From an uncultured Methylophilaceae bacterium (GTDB lineage: Bacteria; Pseudomonadota; Gammaproteobacteria; Burkholderiales; Methylophilaceae), in assembly GCA_903914945.1 (NCBI GenBank), contig CAIWQV010000072.1:1-39521 (forward strand): 39,521 bases of DNA, in the 5' to 3' direction. The translations under genes were made by a program, and so were the position numbers. Positions 27,031 to 37,123 of this stretch are shown here, piece by piece (the stretch's first letter is position 1; the number at the start of each line of letters is the position of its first letter). The notes under the pieces are model-generated. The model was not told where the DNA came from and did no database searches. It saw only the letters and a list, made by a program, of their open reading frames with translations.

Positions 27031-27672
27031 ATGAAAATTACAATAGCCTTATCTAAAGGAAGAATATTTGAACAAACCATCCCTCTTCTAGAGAAGCTTG
27101 GGATTACGTGCAATGAAGATCCTGAGACCTCAAGAAAGCTCATCTTAGATACTAATCAAAAAGATATAAAACTGATAATTGTGAGAGCTACGGATGTGCC
27201 TACTTATGTTGAATACGGTGCAGCAGATATTGGTATTACAGGTAAAGATATTTTAGATGAATATACGGGCGAAGGACTTTATCAACCTATCGATCTTAAT
27301 ATTGGTCTTTGCAAAATGATGGTAGCAGCTAAACAAGATTTTGATTATGCAGCGGCGATTCAAAAAGGTATTCGATTAAAGGTTGCAACTAAATATGTAA
27401 AAGTTGCCAAGGAACATTTTGCGAAAAAGGGCATGCATATCGATTTAATTAAATTATATGGATCGATGGAATTAGCCCCTCTAGTTGGACTTGCAGATGT
27501 AATTGTAGATTTGGTTAGCACAGGCAAAACGCTGAAAGCAAATAATCTTGTTGCAGTTGAAGACATTTGTGATATCAGCTCAAGATTAATTATTAACCAA
27601 GCATCTTTAAAATTAAAAAGAGAGTTCTTGCAGCCTATTCTTAGTCAATTCGAAAAAGTAGTCAAAGCATAA
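27031..27672 (+). CDS. hisG: ATP phosphoribosyltransferase, short form HisG
   Basis: First step of histidine synthesis, joining ATP and PRPP. At 213 aa it is the short form that lacks the C-terminal regulatory domain and needs the partner HisZ, which is not in this window and should exist elsewhere. Landmarks are [22 protein letters not shown], and the signature [18 protein letters not shown]. It sits 1 bp after murA with no leader peptide or attenuator upstream. Confidence 0.96.
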   Translation: MKITIALSKGRIFEQTIPLLEKLGITCNEDPETSRKLILDTNQKDIKLIIVRATDVPTYVEYGAADIGITGKDILDEYTGEGLYQPIDLNIGLCKMMVAAKQDFDYAAAIQKGIRLKVATKYVKVAKEHFAKKGMHIDLIKLYGSMELAPLVGLADVIVDLVSTGKTLKANNLVAVEDICDISSRLIINQASLKLKREFLQPILSQFEKVVKA

Positions 27673-27680
27673 TAATTTCT

Positions 27681-28985
27681 ATGATTCAAATTAAAAAATT
27701 AAACACCCAAGACCAGAACTTTAAAGATCAATTAAGTCAGCTCATTTTTTTTGAGGCCGAGGAAAATACTCAAATTGAAAAAACTGTCGCAGAGATTTTG
27801 AGTGATGTGAAAAAAAGAGGTGATCAAGCTGTAATTGAATATACAAAAAAATTTGATCATGTGGAATTTTCGCGTATGGAAGAGCTTGAGATCTCTAAAG
27901 AAGAATTAAATTTAGCCTTAGAGACTTTGCCAAAGCCTTCAAGAGAAGCATTAGAAGAAGCTGCCAAGAGAGTTTTTGATTATCACAAGAAACAATTAAT
28001 GATCTCTTGGAGCTATACAGAAGAAGATGAAACATTGCTCGGTCAAAAAGTAACTTCGTTAGATCGTGTAGGTCTTTATGTCCCTGGCGGAAAAGCAGCT
28101 TACCCTTCTTCAGTACTTATGAATGCGATACCAGCAAAGGTTGCTGGAGTCGAAGAGATTATTATGGTCGTTCCATCGCCATATGGAGAAAGAAATCAGT
28201 TAGTTCTAGCAGCAGCAGCACTTGTAAAAGTGGACCGTGTATTTGCTATTGGTGGTGCGCAGGCTATTGCAGCCCTTGCATATGGAACCAAAACAATTCC
28301 TCAGGTTGATAAAATTGTAGGCCCTGGGAATGCATACGTTGCAGAGGCCAAGAGAAGGGTATTTGGTGTAGTGGGGATTGATATGGTAGCAGGGCCATCT
28401 GAAATACTTATTATTGCAGATGAAAAATCTAATCCAGACTGGATTGCGATGGATTTATTTTCCCAGGCTGAACATGATGAACTTGCGCAATCTATTTTAA
28501 TTAGCCCAAGTGAAAAACTTCTTAATCAAGTTCAAGAAAGTATTAACAAACTGATTGATGGCATGCCAAGAAAAAAGATTATTGAAACCTCTTTAGTGAA
28601 TAGAGGTGCAATGATTAAAGTTGAAACATTAGAAGAGGCAGCAGAAATCTCAAATTTTATTTCGCCAGAACATTTAGAGCTTTCAGTAGATGATCCTGAT
28701 GAGCTTGTTAAAAGTATCAAACATGCAGGTGCTATTTTTATGGGAAGAAATACCTGTGAAGCTGTGGGCGACTATTGCGCTGGACCAAACCATGTATTAC
28801 CCACATCAAGAACAGCAAGATTTTCATCTCCACTTGGCGTATATGATTTTCAAAAACGCTCCAGTTTAATTAAGTTATCTAATCAGGGCGCCAGTAAGCT
28901 TGGAAAAATTGCTTCAGTGTTAGCGCATGGGGAAGGTCTCCAAGCACATGCAAAATCAGCAGAATATCGTATAGATAATGAGTAA
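27681..28985 (+). CDS. hisD: Histidinol dehydrogenase HisD
   Basis: NAD-dependent zinc enzyme performing the last two oxidations of histidine synthesis. The 434 aa length is typical. Landmarks: [31 protein letters not shown], the zinc and active-site region [11 protein letters not shown] with QAEHDE, and ISPEHLEL. Its end overlaps the hisC start by 8 bp, implying coupled translation. Confidence 0.97.
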   Translation: MIQIKKLNTQDQNFKDQLSQLIFFEAEENTQIEKTVAEILSDVKKRGDQAVIEYTKKFDHVEFSRMEELEISKEELNLALETLPKPSREALEEAAKRVFDYHKKQLMISWSYTEEDETLLGQKVTSLDRVGLYVPGGKAAYPSSVLMNAIPAKVAGVEEIIMVVPSPYGERNQLVLAAAALVKVDRVFAIGGAQAIAALAYGTKTIPQVDKIVGPGNAYVAEAKRRVFGVVGIDMVAGPSEILIIADEKSNPDWIAMDLFSQAEHDELAQSILISPSEKLLNQVQESINKLIDGMPRKKIIETSLVNRGAMIKVETLEEAAEISNFISPEHLELSVDDPDELVKSIKHAGAIFMGRNTCEAVGDYCAGPNHVLPTSRTARFSSPLGVYDFQKRSSLIKLSNQGASKLGKIASVLAHGEGLQAHAKSAEYRIDNE

Positions 28986-30042
28986 ATTTTGGAGCAAGGT
29001 CGTTCATAACTTGACGCCTTACATTCCTGGCGAACAACCTAAACTTAATAATTTAATTAAGTTAAATACTAACGAGAATCCTTATGGGCCGAGCCCAAAA
29101 GTTCTTGCTGCCATTAGCCAGTCTTCAGATAATACTTTACGGCTTTACCCAGATCCGAACTCAGAAGCGCTTAAAAAAATAATCGCTGATTATTTTAATG
29201 TAAATACATATAATATTTTTTTAGGAAATGGTTCAGATGAAGTTCTAGCGATTGCTTTTCAAGCGCTCCTAAAACATAACTCTCCTATTTTATTCCCTGA
29301 CATTACCTATAGTTTTTATCCGGTGTATTGCAAGCTATATGAAATTGACTTCAAAGTATTACCCCTTAATGATTTTTTCGAAATTGAATTAGATGATTAT
29401 TCAATGCCTAATGGAGGCGTTATTTTCCCGAATCCCAATGCACCAACTGGCATCCCCTTATCGCTAAATCAAATTGAAAGATTTCTTAAAAAAAATAATG
29501 ATTCCGTCGTGATTGTAGATGAGGCTTATGTTGATTTTGGAACAGAATCAGTAGTTGGTCTTACAGAAAAATATAATAATTTATTGGTTACCCATTCATT
29601 TTCAAAATCAAGATCATTGGCAGGACTTAGAATTGGCTATGCTATAGGACATAAAGATCTCATCGAAGCTTTAGTCAGGGTGAAGGACAGCTTTAATTCT
29701 TATCCGATAGATAGATTAGGGCTCATTGCAGGTATCGAATCTTTTAAAGATGATTTATATTTTAAAAGTAGCTGTAAAAAAGTGATTGCTACCAAAATAA
29801 AATTTACAGAAGGCTTGAAAAGCCTTGGGTTTTCAGTATTGCCTTCTGGCGCCAATTTTGTATTTGCTAAACATGTTTCTGTCGATGGAAAAATAATCGT
29901 GAACCAATTAAGAGAGCATGGAATTGTTGTAAGGCGTTTTGATAATCCAGAACGAATTTCTTCTTATGTCCGATTTACAATTGGTTCAAACGAGGAAATA
30001 GATACATTACTGAACACTTTAAAACTTATACTAAGCATATGA
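28978..30042 (+). CDS. hisC: Histidinol-phosphate aminotransferase HisC
   Basis: PLP-dependent aminotransferase making histidinol phosphate. The 354 aa protein has the PLP lysine K210 in [17 protein letters not shown], the phosphate-binding LGNGSDE region, NPNAPTG, and DEAYVDFG. It overlaps hisD by 8 bp. A 59 bp gap separates it from hisB, the largest within the his block. Confidence 0.96.
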   Translation: MSKFWSKVVHNLTPYIPGEQPKLNNLIKLNTNENPYGPSPKVLAAISQSSDNTLRLYPDPNSEALKKIIADYFNVNTYNIFLGNGSDEVLAIAFQALLKHNSPILFPDITYSFYPVYCKLYEIDFKVLPLNDFFEIELDDYSMPNGGVIFPNPNAPTGIPLSLNQIERFLKKNNDSVVIVDEAYVDFGTESVVGLTEKYNNLLVTHSFSKSRSLAGLRIGYAIGHKDLIEALVRVKDSFNSYPIDRLGLIAGIESFKDDLYFKSSCKKVIATKIKFTEGLKSLGFSVLPSGANFVFAKHVSVDGKIIVNQLREHGIVVRRFDNPERISSYVRFTIGSNEEIDTLLNTLKLILSI

Positions 30043-30101
30043 AATAATTGATGTTAATTACATTTTGAATAGGTTAAAATGCATTATCAATCTTTAAGAA
30101 T

Positions 30102-30698
30102 ATGGCTATGAAAAGATCAGGAAGCGTTTCAAGAAAAACACATGAAACTCAAATTGAAGTGAGTATCGATTTGGATGGCAAAGGCACATCTAAATTAAAT
30201 ACTGGCATTGGTTTTCTAGATCATATGTTAGATCAAATTGCTCGTCATGGCATGATAGATCTTACTGTTGAAGCCAAAGGTGATTTACACATCGATGCGC
30301 ATCATACTGTAGAAGATATTGGTATTGTCATGGGCCAGGCTTTCAATAAAGCCATTGGCGATAAAAAAGGTATTAAAAGATACGGCCATGCTTATGTCCC
30401 TCTTGACGAAGCTTTGTCTAGAGTAGTTCTCGATATCTCTGGTAGACCAGGGCTTGAATTTAACGTTGAATTTAAAAGAGCAGCTATTGGCGAATTTGAT
30501 GTAGACCTTGTACATGAATTTTTCCAAGGATTTGTAAATCATGCAAATATCACAATGCACATTGACAATCTCAAAGGTGATAATTCACATCATCAAGCAG
30601 AAACTATTTTTAAAGCTTTCGGTAGAGCATTAAGAATGGCTATTGATATTGACCCTAATTTGCTAGGCATTACTCCATCAACTAAAGGTAGTTTATAA
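30102..30698 (+). CDS. hisB: Imidazoleglycerol-phosphate dehydratase HisB (monofunctional)
   Basis: Mn-dependent dehydratase converting imidazoleglycerol phosphate to imidazoleacetol phosphate. At 198 aa it lacks the N-terminal histidinol-phosphatase domain of E. coli HisB, so that phosphatase must be encoded elsewhere. Metal-binding landmarks are [25 protein letters not shown] and [18 protein letters not shown]. The next ATG two codons downstream (30108) is an alternative start. Confidence 0.96.
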   Translation: MAMKRSGSVSRKTHETQIEVSIDLDGKGTSKLNTGIGFLDHMLDQIARHGMIDLTVEAKGDLHIDAHHTVEDIGIVMGQAFNKAIGDKKGIKRYGHAYVPLDEALSRVVLDISGRPGLEFNVEFKRAAIGEFDVDLVHEFFQGFVNHANITMHIDNLKGDNSHHQAETIFKAFGRALRMAIDIDPNLLGITPSTKGSL

Positions 30699-30720
30699 AT
30701 CTTTCTTCATTAAAGTAATA

Positions 30721-31353
30721 ATGATTGCAATCATTGATTATGGAATGGGTAATTTAAAGTCAGTATTTAATGCCTTTAAACATGCCGCACCTGAAGCAGA
30801 TATCAGAGTCACAAGTAATCCCACCGATATTAAAAATGCTCGTCACGTTGTTTTTCCAGGTCAAGGGGCTATGCCCGATTGCATCAGAGAGCTTGATCAG
30901 AGAAACTTAAGGGCATCAGTTATCGAAGCCGCTGAAACAAAACCGTTTTTAGGCATATGCATTGGCTTGCAAATGCTATTTGATAAAAGTGAAGAAGGTA
31001 ATGTAGAAGGTTTAGGATTGTTGAATGGGACAGTAAAACGCTTCAATAATCAAAATACAAAAGATGAGAATGGGCATAAATTAAAAATTCCTCATATGGG
31101 ATGGAATGAAGTGTCTCAGACAAACCATCACCCTCTCTGGCGTAATATTAATAATCATGACCGATTTTATTTTGTACACAGCTATTATTTAGAATCCAAA
31201 GATGAAAATATTGTGTCAGCTGAGACTTTATATGCACAAAAATTCTGCTGTGCTATTGCTAAAGATAATATTTTTGCAGTGCAATTTCATCCAGAAAAAA
31301 GTTCATCTGCAGGCTTGCAGCTTATTAAAAACTTCGTTCAATGGTCAGTATAG
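30721..31353 (+). CDS. hisH: Imidazole glycerol phosphate synthase glutaminase subunit HisH
   Basis: Class I glutamine amidotransferase that feeds ammonia to HisF. The catalytic triad is visible as C80 in LGICIGLQ and H190/E192 in AVQFHPEKS. The oxyanion strand VVFPGQGAM and the 210 aa length fit. It is separated from hisB by 22 bp and from hisA by 11 bp. Confidence 0.97.
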   Translation: MIAIIDYGMGNLKSVFNAFKHAAPEADIRVTSNPTDIKNARHVVFPGQGAMPDCIRELDQRNLRASVIEAAETKPFLGICIGLQMLFDKSEEGNVEGLGLLNGTVKRFNNQNTKDENGHKLKIPHMGWNEVSQTNHHPLWRNINNHDRFYFVHSYYLESKDENIVSAETLYAQKFCCAIAKDNIFAVQFHPEKSSSAGLQLIKNFVQWSV

Positions 31354-31364
31354 GTTTTTAGTTT

Positions 31365-32105
31365 ATGTTAATCATTCCAGCAATTGATTTAAAAGACGGT
31401 AAGTGCGTTAGGCTTAAACAAGGCCTGATGGAAGAATCAACAATATTTTCAGAAAATCCAGGTGAAGTTGCGAAGCAATGGACAGATTTAGGCGCCAGAA
31501 GATTGCATTTGGTTGACTTGAATGGTGCTTTTGCAGGTAAACCAGTCAACGAAGCTGCGATTAAGTCGATTGTAAAAGAAGTTAATGGCGAAATTCCAAT
31601 CCAGTTAGGTGGCGGAATTCGTAATCTCGATACAGTTGAAAAATATCTTAACAATGGCGTAGATTACATCATCATAGGTACGGCCGCCGTAAAAAATCCT
31701 GGCTTCCTTCATGAAGCTTGCTATGCATTTCCTGGACAAATTATTGTTGGGTTAGATGCCAAAGAAGGAGAAGTTGCTATAGATGGCTGGGCTAAATTAA
31801 CAGGGCACAATGTGATTGAACTTGCAAAAAAATTTGAAGGCTATGGCGTGGAAGCAATCATTTATACGGATATAGGACGCGATGGTATGTTAAATGGATT
31901 GAACATTGAAGCCACTGAAAAGTTAGCTGAAGCGCTTACCATTCCTGTCATTGCAAGTGGCGGAGTCACTAATTTGGAAGATATTAAAAATTTATGTTCA
32001 ATTGCATATTCAGGCGTAAGTGGAGCAATTACAGGTAGGGCAATTTATGAGGGAACGCTAGATTTTAAAGCGGCACAAACACTTGCAGATGAGCTCATCA
32101 AATAA
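31365..32105 (+). CDS. hisA: ProFAR isomerase HisA
   Basis: TIM-barrel isomerase (1-(5-phosphoribosyl)-5-[(5-phosphoribosylamino)methylideneamino] imidazole-4-carboxamide isomerase). The first strand [14 protein letters not shown] carries the catalytic aspartate, GGGIRN and IASGGVT are the phosphate loops, and [10 protein letters not shown] holds the second catalytic acid. The length of 246 aa is normal. hisF begins at the next base after its stop. Confidence 0.97.
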   Translation: MLIIPAIDLKDGKCVRLKQGLMEESTIFSENPGEVAKQWTDLGARRLHLVDLNGAFAGKPVNEAAIKSIVKEVNGEIPIQLGGGIRNLDTVEKYLNNGVDYIIIGTAAVKNPGFLHEACYAFPGQIIVGLDAKEGEVAIDGWAKLTGHNVIELAKKFEGYGVEAIIYTDIGRDGMLNGLNIEATEKLAEALTIPVIASGGVTNLEDIKNLCSIAYSGVSGAITGRAIYEGTLDFKAAQTLADELIK

Positions 32106-32876
32106 ATGTCACTGGCGAAAAGAATTATTCCTTGTCTAGATGTTACTGATGGCAGAGTTGTTAAAGGTATTAATTTTTTAGATTTAAAAGATGCTGGCGA
32201 CCCTGTAGAAGTTGCAAAAAAATATAATGAACAAGGCGCTGATGAATTAGCATTTTTAGATATCACAGCAAGCTCAGATAACCGAGGCCTGATTCTTCAT
32301 ATCATTGAAAGCGTTGCAAAAGAAGTGTTTATTCCTTTGACTGTTGGAGGTGGTGTGAGAGCTCCTGAAGATGTGAGAAACCTTCTTAATGCGGGCGCTG
32401 ATAAAGTTAGCATTAATACTTCAGCCATCGTCAATCCAGACATTGTTTATCAAACCTCATCTCGATTCGGATCCCAGTGTATTGTTGTGGCAATTGACGC
32501 AAAACTCACTGTAGAGGGCGACAAATCTTTTTGGCAAGTATTTACCCATGGAGGAAGAAATGCTACTGGATTAGATGCGATTGAATGGGCAGAAAAAATG
32601 GCTGCATTAGGTGCAGGTGAATTATTGATTACGAGTATGGATCGAGACGGCACAAAAAAAGGGTTTGACCTCGAATTGATTAAGGCAATATCTGATAAAG
32701 TAGATGTGCCTATCATTGCTTCTGGCGGTGTTGGAGATCTTCAGCATCTTGTAGACGGTGTAAAAATTGGTGGTGCTGATGCGGTGCTAGCTGCAAGTAT
32801 ATTTCACTTCGGAGAATATACAATTAACGAAGCAAAAACATTTATGAAATCGAACCATATAGAGATTCGTCAATGA
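32106..32876 (+). CDS. hisF: Imidazole glycerol phosphate synthase cyclase subunit HisF
   Basis: TIM-barrel cyclase partner of HisH. Landmarks are [15 protein letters not shown] with the first catalytic aspartate, [18 protein letters not shown] with the second, and IASGGVG. The 256 aa length fits. It abuts hisA and overlaps hisI by 4 bp (ATGA). Confidence 0.97.
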   Translation: MSLAKRIIPCLDVTDGRVVKGINFLDLKDAGDPVEVAKKYNEQGADELAFLDITASSDNRGLILHIIESVAKEVFIPLTVGGGVRAPEDVRNLLNAGADKVSINTSAIVNPDIVYQTSSRFGSQCIVVAIDAKLTVEGDKSFWQVFTHGGRNATGLDAIEWAEKMAALGAGELLITSMDRDGTKKGFDLELIKAISDKVDVPIIASGGVGDLQHLVDGVKIGGADAVLAASIFHFGEYTINEAKTFMKSNHIEIRQ

Positions 32877-33259
32877 GCTGGATAAACTCAATCAAATGGG
32901 ATAATGATGGTCTTGTGCCAGTTATTGCTCAAGATTTCAAAACAAACAAAGTACTTATGTTTGCTTGGATGAACCAAGAAGCTTTAGAGCTCACACAAAA
33001 AAATAAAAAAGCATTTTATTGGTCAAGATCTAGACAAAAAATTTGGGAAAAGGGCGAGGAATCTGGACATTATCAAAATGTACATGAGATACGGCTTGAC
33101 TGTGATGGTGATGTAATTTTGCTTAAAATTGAGCAAGTTAAAAATATTGCGTGTCATACAGGACGTGAAACTTGTTTCTACCAAAAATTAGATAATAAAG
33201 GTATATGGCTTACTGATCATGATGTCACTAAAAACCCTAAAGATATTTATAAAAAATGA
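32873..33259 (+). CDS. hisI: Phosphoribosyl-AMP cyclohydrolase HisI
   Basis: Zinc enzyme opening the purine ring of PR-AMP, third step of the pathway. The 128 aa stand-alone form has [24 protein letters not shown] and the zinc-binding [11 protein letters not shown]. It is not fused to HisE, unlike in E. coli; the two separate genes overlap by 4 bp, so they are coupled. This split form is common in alpha- and betaproteobacteria. Confidence 0.96.
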   Translation: MSWINSIKWDNDGLVPVIAQDFKTNKVLMFAWMNQEALELTQKNKKAFYWSRSRQKIWEKGEESGHYQNVHEIRLDCDGDVILLKIEQVKNIACHTGRETCFYQKLDNKGIWLTDHDVTKNPKDIYKK

Positions 33260-33591
33260 ATGAAGTAAATACAATTTTAAAGAAACTTACCGAAACGCTA
33301 GAGGCAAGAAAAAAAGATGACCCTACAAAGTCATATACAGCCTCCTTATATCGTGACGGACTAGAAGCTATTTTAAAAAAGGTAAATGAAGAGGCTTTTG
33401 AAACTATTATTGCAGCGCGCCAAGGAGATAATAAAGAGCTCGTTCATGAGTTAGCTGATCTTTGGTTTCATACATTAGTTCTCCTAGCCCACAAAAATTT
33501 AAGTGTAGAAGATATTTTAAATGAGCTTTCAAGAAGAGAAGGCATGTCAGGCATTGAAGAAAAAAAAAGCCGCGCGCCAAAGATGAAATAA
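33256..33591 (+). CDS. hisE: Phosphoribosyl-ATP diphosphatase HisE
   Basis: MazG-like all-helical enzyme removing pyrophosphate from PR-ATP, second step of the pathway. Metal-binding acidic helices are seen as [10 protein letters not shown] and [14 protein letters not shown]. At 111 aa it is a stand-alone protein. It ends the nine-gene his block; the HIT gene starts 1 bp later. Confidence 0.95.
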   Translation: MNEVNTILKKLTETLEARKKDDPTKSYTASLYRDGLEAILKKVNEEAFETIIAARQGDNKELVHELADLWFHTLVLLAHKNLSVEDILNELSRREGMSGIEEKKSRAPKMK

Positions 33592-33592
33592 T

Positions 33593-33925
33593 ATGACATG
33601 TATTTTTTGTAAAATTGTTGATGGATCGATTCCTAGTAAGAAAATATTTGAGAATGATGAATTAATTGCTTTTCATGATATTCATCCTATAGATAAGGTT
33701 CATTTTCTAATCACACCTAAAAAACATATTGAAAATTTAATAGCTTGCAGTGAGGCTGACAAAGAAACATTATCAAATATGCTTTTATTAGCGCCGCAAT
33801 TAGCTAAGGAATTAGGATTAAAAGGTTTTCGGACTATGATTAATTCAGGAGTTGAAGGTGGCCAAGAAGTATTCCATATGCATTTTCATGTGTATGGCGG
33901 AAGCTCTAAACTAGCAAAAATTTAA
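33593..33925 (+). CDS. HIT-family nucleotide hydrolase (HinT-like)
   Basis: Histidine-triad protein likely hydrolysing nucleoside phosphoramidates. The 110 aa protein has [15 protein letters not shown] at the N-terminus with a CxxC pair and the triad HMHFHVYGG near the end. It is part of the conserved his-HIT-tat order in betaproteobacteria and is tightly spaced on both sides, so its transcript is probably shared. Confidence 0.94.
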   Translation: MTCIFCKIVDGSIPSKKIFENDELIAFHDIHPIDKVHFLITPKKHIENLIACSEADKETLSNMLLLAPQLAKELGLKGFRTMINSGVEGGQEVFHMHFHVYGGSSKLAKI

Positions 33926-33938
33926 TAAGGGAGTTGTT

Positions 33939-34136
33939 ATGGGATTTTCAAGCATCACACACTGGTTGATTGTTTTATTAATTGTTTTCTTAATATTTGG
34001 CACGAGTAAATTAAGAAATATTGGAAGTGATTTAGGCGCTGCCGTTAAAAATTTTAAAGATGCAGTTAAAGATGAAAATAAACCTAAGGCTAGAGTAACT
34101 CGTCGAGGAACTTCAAGACCACGAGTTAGAAAATAA
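33939..34136 (+). CDS. tatA: Sec-independent translocase subunit TatA
   Basis: Pore-forming subunit of the twin-arginine translocase. The 65 aa protein has one N-terminal helix, the [14 protein letters not shown] hinge and amphipathic helix, and a basic tail ([14 protein letters not shown]). TatA rather than TatB is chosen from the FG motif and gene order. An AAGGGAGTT ribosome binding site precedes it. It heads tatABC. Confidence 0.93.
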   Translation: MGFSSITHWLIVLLIVFLIFGTSKLRNIGSDLGAAVKNFKDAVKDENKPKARVTRRGTSRPRVRK

Positions 34137-34141
34137 GTTTT

Positions 34142-34366
34142 ATGTTTGATGTTTCATTTTCTGAGTTAGTTGTAATTTTTTTTGTAGCACTTATGGTGAT
34201 TGGGCCAGAAAAATTACCCAAAGTTGCTAAGGTACTAGGCAAGCTCACTGGAAGAGCCCAAAATTATATTGGCAAACTTAAAGAAGAAATTGAACGAGAA
34301 GAAAAGTTTAAAGAACTTCAAAAAATTCAGCGTGAAATCAAAAAAAAGTCGATTAAATCTCGGTGA
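34142..34366 (+). CDS. tatB: Sec-independent translocase subunit TatB (short)
   Basis: Receptor-complex subunit with TatC. The helix VSFSELVVIFFVALMVIGPEKLP (landmark IGPEKLPK) is the TatB hallmark, with a charged amphipathic helix after it. At 74 aa it is much shorter than E. coli TatB (171 aa), lacking the long unstructured tail. Its stop overlaps the tatC GTG start by 4 bp. Confidence 0.92.
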   Translation: MFDVSFSELVVIFFVALMVIGPEKLPKVAKVLGKLTGRAQNYIGKLKEEIEREEKFKELQKIQREIKKKSIKSR

Positions 34367-35079
34367 CTCATTTTAAGCCTTTTATCCAGCAGCTTATTGA
34401 ATTAAGAAACACTCTTTTTAGAAGTGCAATTAGTTTTGTCGTGATCTTTGTGTGCTTAAGTTTTTATGCAAACGATATCTATACTTTTTTTTCAGCACCC
34501 TTAATTGCAAAGTTAACTGACGGCAATAAATTAGTGAGTACCGGACTTACTTCAACTTTTCTAGTGCCAATTAAAATTACTGCATTTATTTCTTTTTTGT
34601 TTTCACTTCCTTTTATTTTTTATCAATTCTGGCGATTTATTTCACCAGGGCTTTATAAAAAAGAAAAAAAATTAATTTTATTATCTTTCGTTAGTGGTTT
34701 TATATTGTTCTTTATAGGGATGTCTTTTGCTTATTACTTAATTTTTCCGATTGTATTTAATTTCTTTATTTTAATGACACCTTCAAATGTGAGTTTGATG
34801 ATCGATATTTCGAGTTATTTAGATTTGATTTTGTCTCTTTTAATTTCTTTCGGATTAGCATTTGAAGTGCCAGTAATAATTCTCATATTAGTCACATTGG
34901 GTTGGGTCAAAGTTAAAACACTTGAAGAGATGAGACCTTATATGATTGTTATTGCTTTCATCATTGGTGCAATTTTGACCCCACCTGATGTGATCTCACA
35001 ATTTTGTTTGGCTATTCCACTATGGTTTTTGTATGAATTAGGCCTTCTTGCATCAAAACAAATTAACTTAAAGGCTTGA
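34363..35079 (+). CDS. tatC: Sec-independent translocase subunit TatC
   Basis: Six-helix core subunit that recognises the twin-arginine signal. The 238 aa protein begins at GTG 34363 within the tatB stop, with HFKPFIQQLIELRNTLF, the TatC signal-binding N-terminus, then FYQFWRFISPGLYKKEKK, and FGLAFEVPVIILI. The Rieske gene petA, a typical Tat substrate, starts 124 bp later. Confidence 0.95.
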   Translation: MTHFKPFIQQLIELRNTLFRSAISFVVIFVCLSFYANDIYTFFSAPLIAKLTDGNKLVSTGLTSTFLVPIKITAFISFLFSLPFIFYQFWRFISPGLYKKEKKLILLSFVSGFILFFIGMSFAYYLIFPIVFNFFILMTPSNVSLMIDISSYLDLILSLLISFGLAFEVPVIILILVTLGWVKVKTLEEMRPYMIVIAFIIGAILTPPDVISQFCLAIPLWFLYELGLLASKQINLKA

Positions 35080-35105
35080 TATACCTGAATTTGGCTTAAC
35101 TGCTA

Positions 35106-35134
35106 TTTAGATTTCGAATGAAATTTTGTATAAT
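35106..35134 (+). promoter_or_regulatory. Promoter of the petABC operon
   Basis: TTTAGA (35106-35111), a 17 bp spacer and a perfect TATAAT (35129-35134) lie in the 124 bp gap after tatC. The predicted start near 35141 gives a leader of about 63 nt before petA. The -35 matches 4 of 6 consensus bases. This gap is the largest between protein-coding genes in the window, and I saw nothing else in it. Confidence 0.55.
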
Positions 35135-35203
35135 GAAGTAACTTTCGCTTAGCTAAATTCTCACAACCATATTAATTTCATAAAAGTATATTTACATAAG
35201 ACC

Positions 35204-35803
35204 ATGGCAAATCATCAAGACGACAAAATAGACAAGAAAAAAAGAAGCTTCTTAATTGCAGCCACAACTGTCACTGGCGCAATCGGCGCAGGAGCCATAG
35301 CTGTGCCTTTCTTATCAAGCATGACACCAAGTGAACGTGCCAAAGCGGCTGGAGCTCCAGTTGAAGTTGACATTAGCAAAATTGAAACTGGATCTATGAT
35401 CACCACTGAATGGAGAGGTCAGCCGGTTTGGATTATCAATCGATCTAAGGCAATGTTGGATGACTTAAAAAAAAATGATCTCAATCTTTCCGATCCTAAT
35501 CTTGACGTTATTTCTCAACAGCCAAATTATTGTAAAAATGCCACAAGATCATTAAAACCTAATTTAGTTGTATTGGTTGGTATTTGTACTCACTTGGGTT
35601 GTTCACCCTCAGCTAAATTGCAAACGCAGGGCGATATGGGTGAAAATTGGAATGGCGGGTTTTTCTGTCCGTGTCACGGCTCTAAATTTGATTTAGCTGG
35701 TCGCGTCTTTAAAGGGTCTCCAGCACCAATTAATCTTGTAGTTCCGCCGCACAAATATATCAATGACAATACCCTATTAATTGGTGAAGACAATAAAGGA
35801 TAA
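35204..35803 (+). CDS. petA: Ubiquinol-cytochrome c reductase Rieske iron-sulfur subunit PetA
   Basis: Periplasm-facing Rieske protein of the bc1 complex. The 2Fe-2S ligands are C128 and H130 (CTHLGC) and C155 and H158 in CPCHGS, with C133 and C157 forming the disulfide. The N-terminal anchor helix follows KKKRSFLIAA: the Tat motif has Lys-Arg (K13-R14) where homologues usually have Arg-Arg. A TPSERAKAAGAPVEVDIS hinge after the helix is typical of betaproteobacteria. It is first in petABC, with petB 15 bp downstream. Confidence 0.96.
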   Translation: MANHQDDKIDKKKRSFLIAATTVTGAIGAGAIAVPFLSSMTPSERAKAAGAPVEVDISKIETGSMITTEWRGQPVWIINRSKAMLDDLKKNDLNLSDPNLDVISQQPNYCKNATRSLKPNLVVLVGICTHLGCSPSAKLQTQGDMGENWNGGFFCPCHGSKFDLAGRVFKGSPAPINLVVPPHKYINDNTLLIGEDNKG

Positions 35804-35818
35804 GGCTTACTTAAAAGT

Positions 35819-37123
35819 ATGAAAATAGAAACTAAAATAAAGAAAAATAAAGGTGGCCTAATGGCTTGGGTGGATGAGAGATTCCCCTTGTCATCTTTAA
35901 TCACGGATCATCTTACAGAATACTACGCACCTAAAAATTTCAATTTCTGGTATTTCTTCGGAGCGCTTGCTCTACTAACACTGGTTCTTCAATTAATTAC
36001 TGGCCTTTTATTGACGATGCATTATAAGCCGGATGCGGAATTAGCATTTGCCTCCGTTGAGTACATTATGCGAGATGTGTCATTTGGATGGTTAATAAGA
36101 TATATGCATTCAACGGGCGCATCTTTATTCTTTGTTGTTATTTATCTTCATATGTTTAAAGCTTTAATTTATGGGTCTTATAAAAATCCGAGAGAACTGC
36201 TATGGCTTTTTGGCGTAGCTATTTTTCTATGTTTGATGGGGGAAGCTTTTTTTGGATATCTTCTACCTTGGGGGCAAATGTCTTATTGGGGTGCGCAAGT
36301 TATTGTAAATTTATTTTCAACTATCCCATTTGTAGGCCCAGACTTATCGGAGTGGCTAAGAGGCGATTATTTAGTTTCAGACGCAACACTAAATCGTTTT
36401 TTTGCTTTTCATGTTATTGCCCTTCCTATAGCCCTATTAGGCCTTGTATTTTTTCATCTGGTAGCGCTTCATGAAGTTGGCTCAAACAACCCTGATGGCG
36501 TTGAGATAAAGAAGAATCTCGACAAGAAAACAAGCATTCCTTTGGATGGAATTCCATTCCACCCTTATTACACAGTGAAGGATTTAATTGGAGTTTCAGT
36601 ATTCCTAATTGTATTTGCACTGATTATTTTTTATATGCCAGAAATGGGAGGCTACTTTTTAGAGGCCAATAATTTTATCCCTGCTGATCCATTAAAAACC
36701 CCTGCGCATATAGCGCCTGTTTGGTATTTCACACCTTATTATTCAATTCTTCGTGCTGTCCCGCCTATATTGAATTCACAATTTCCTGGCGTTGCCGCAA
36801 TGGGGCTATCTGTAATCGCGTTTGCATTTCTGCCTTGGCTAGATAAGAGCAAAGTTAAATCGATTCGTTACAAAGGCAATTTATTTAAACGATGGATTGC
36901 ATTATTTGTTGTGAGCTTTTTTATTTTGGGATATTTAGGTACCGTACCATCAAATGTTTGGGGTCAATTCTCCAATACAATTCCCTTGATAGGTGGAGTT
37001 GATAAGGCCACAGTAGTCGCCCGAATTTTTACAATTACTTATTTCTTATTTTTCGCGCTGATGCCTTATTACAGTCAAAAAGATAAAACAAAACCAGTTC
37101 CTTCAAGGGTCAGTTACAAATGA
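35819..37123 (+). CDS. petB: Cytochrome b subunit PetB
   Basis: Membrane core of bc1 holding haems bL and bH and both quinone sites. The 434 aa full-length cytochrome b has the four haem ligands H97, H111, H198 and H213, and WGQMSYWGAQV of the Qo site. The ef-loop motif reads PVWY (300-303) in place of PEWY, so the acidic glutamate is absent. Overlap with petC is 4 bp (ATGA). The N-terminal 13 residues before MAWVDERFPL are extra compared with many homologues; the later ATG (35861) is an alternative start. Confidence 0.96.
   Translation: MKIETKIKKNKGGLMAWVDERFPLSSLITDHLTEYYAPKNFNFWYFFGALALLTLVLQLITGLLLTMHYKPDAELAFASVEYIMRDVSFGWLIRYMHSTGASLFFVVIYLHMFKALIYGSYKNPRELLWLFGVAIFLCLMGEAFFGYLLPWGQMSYWGAQVIVNLFSTIPFVGPDLSEWLRGDYLVSDATLNRFFAFHVIALPIALLGLVFFHLVALHEVGSNNPDGVEIKKNLDKKTSIPLDGIPFHPYYTVKDLIGVSVFLIVFALIIFYMPEMGGYFLEANNFIPADPLKTPAHIAPVWYFTPYYSILRAVPPILNSQFPGVAAMGLSVIAFAFLPWLDKSKVKSIRYKGNLFKRWIALFVVSFFILGYLGTVPSNVWGQFSNTIPLIGGVDKATVVARIFTITYFLFFALMPYYSQKDKTKPVPSRVSYK

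Noticed and set aside
30048-30080. Promoter upstream of hisB (TTGATG ... TAAAAT)
   Set aside because: The spacing is 21 bp, too long for a sigma-70 promoter, and alternatives match poorly. The 59 bp gap remains unexplained.
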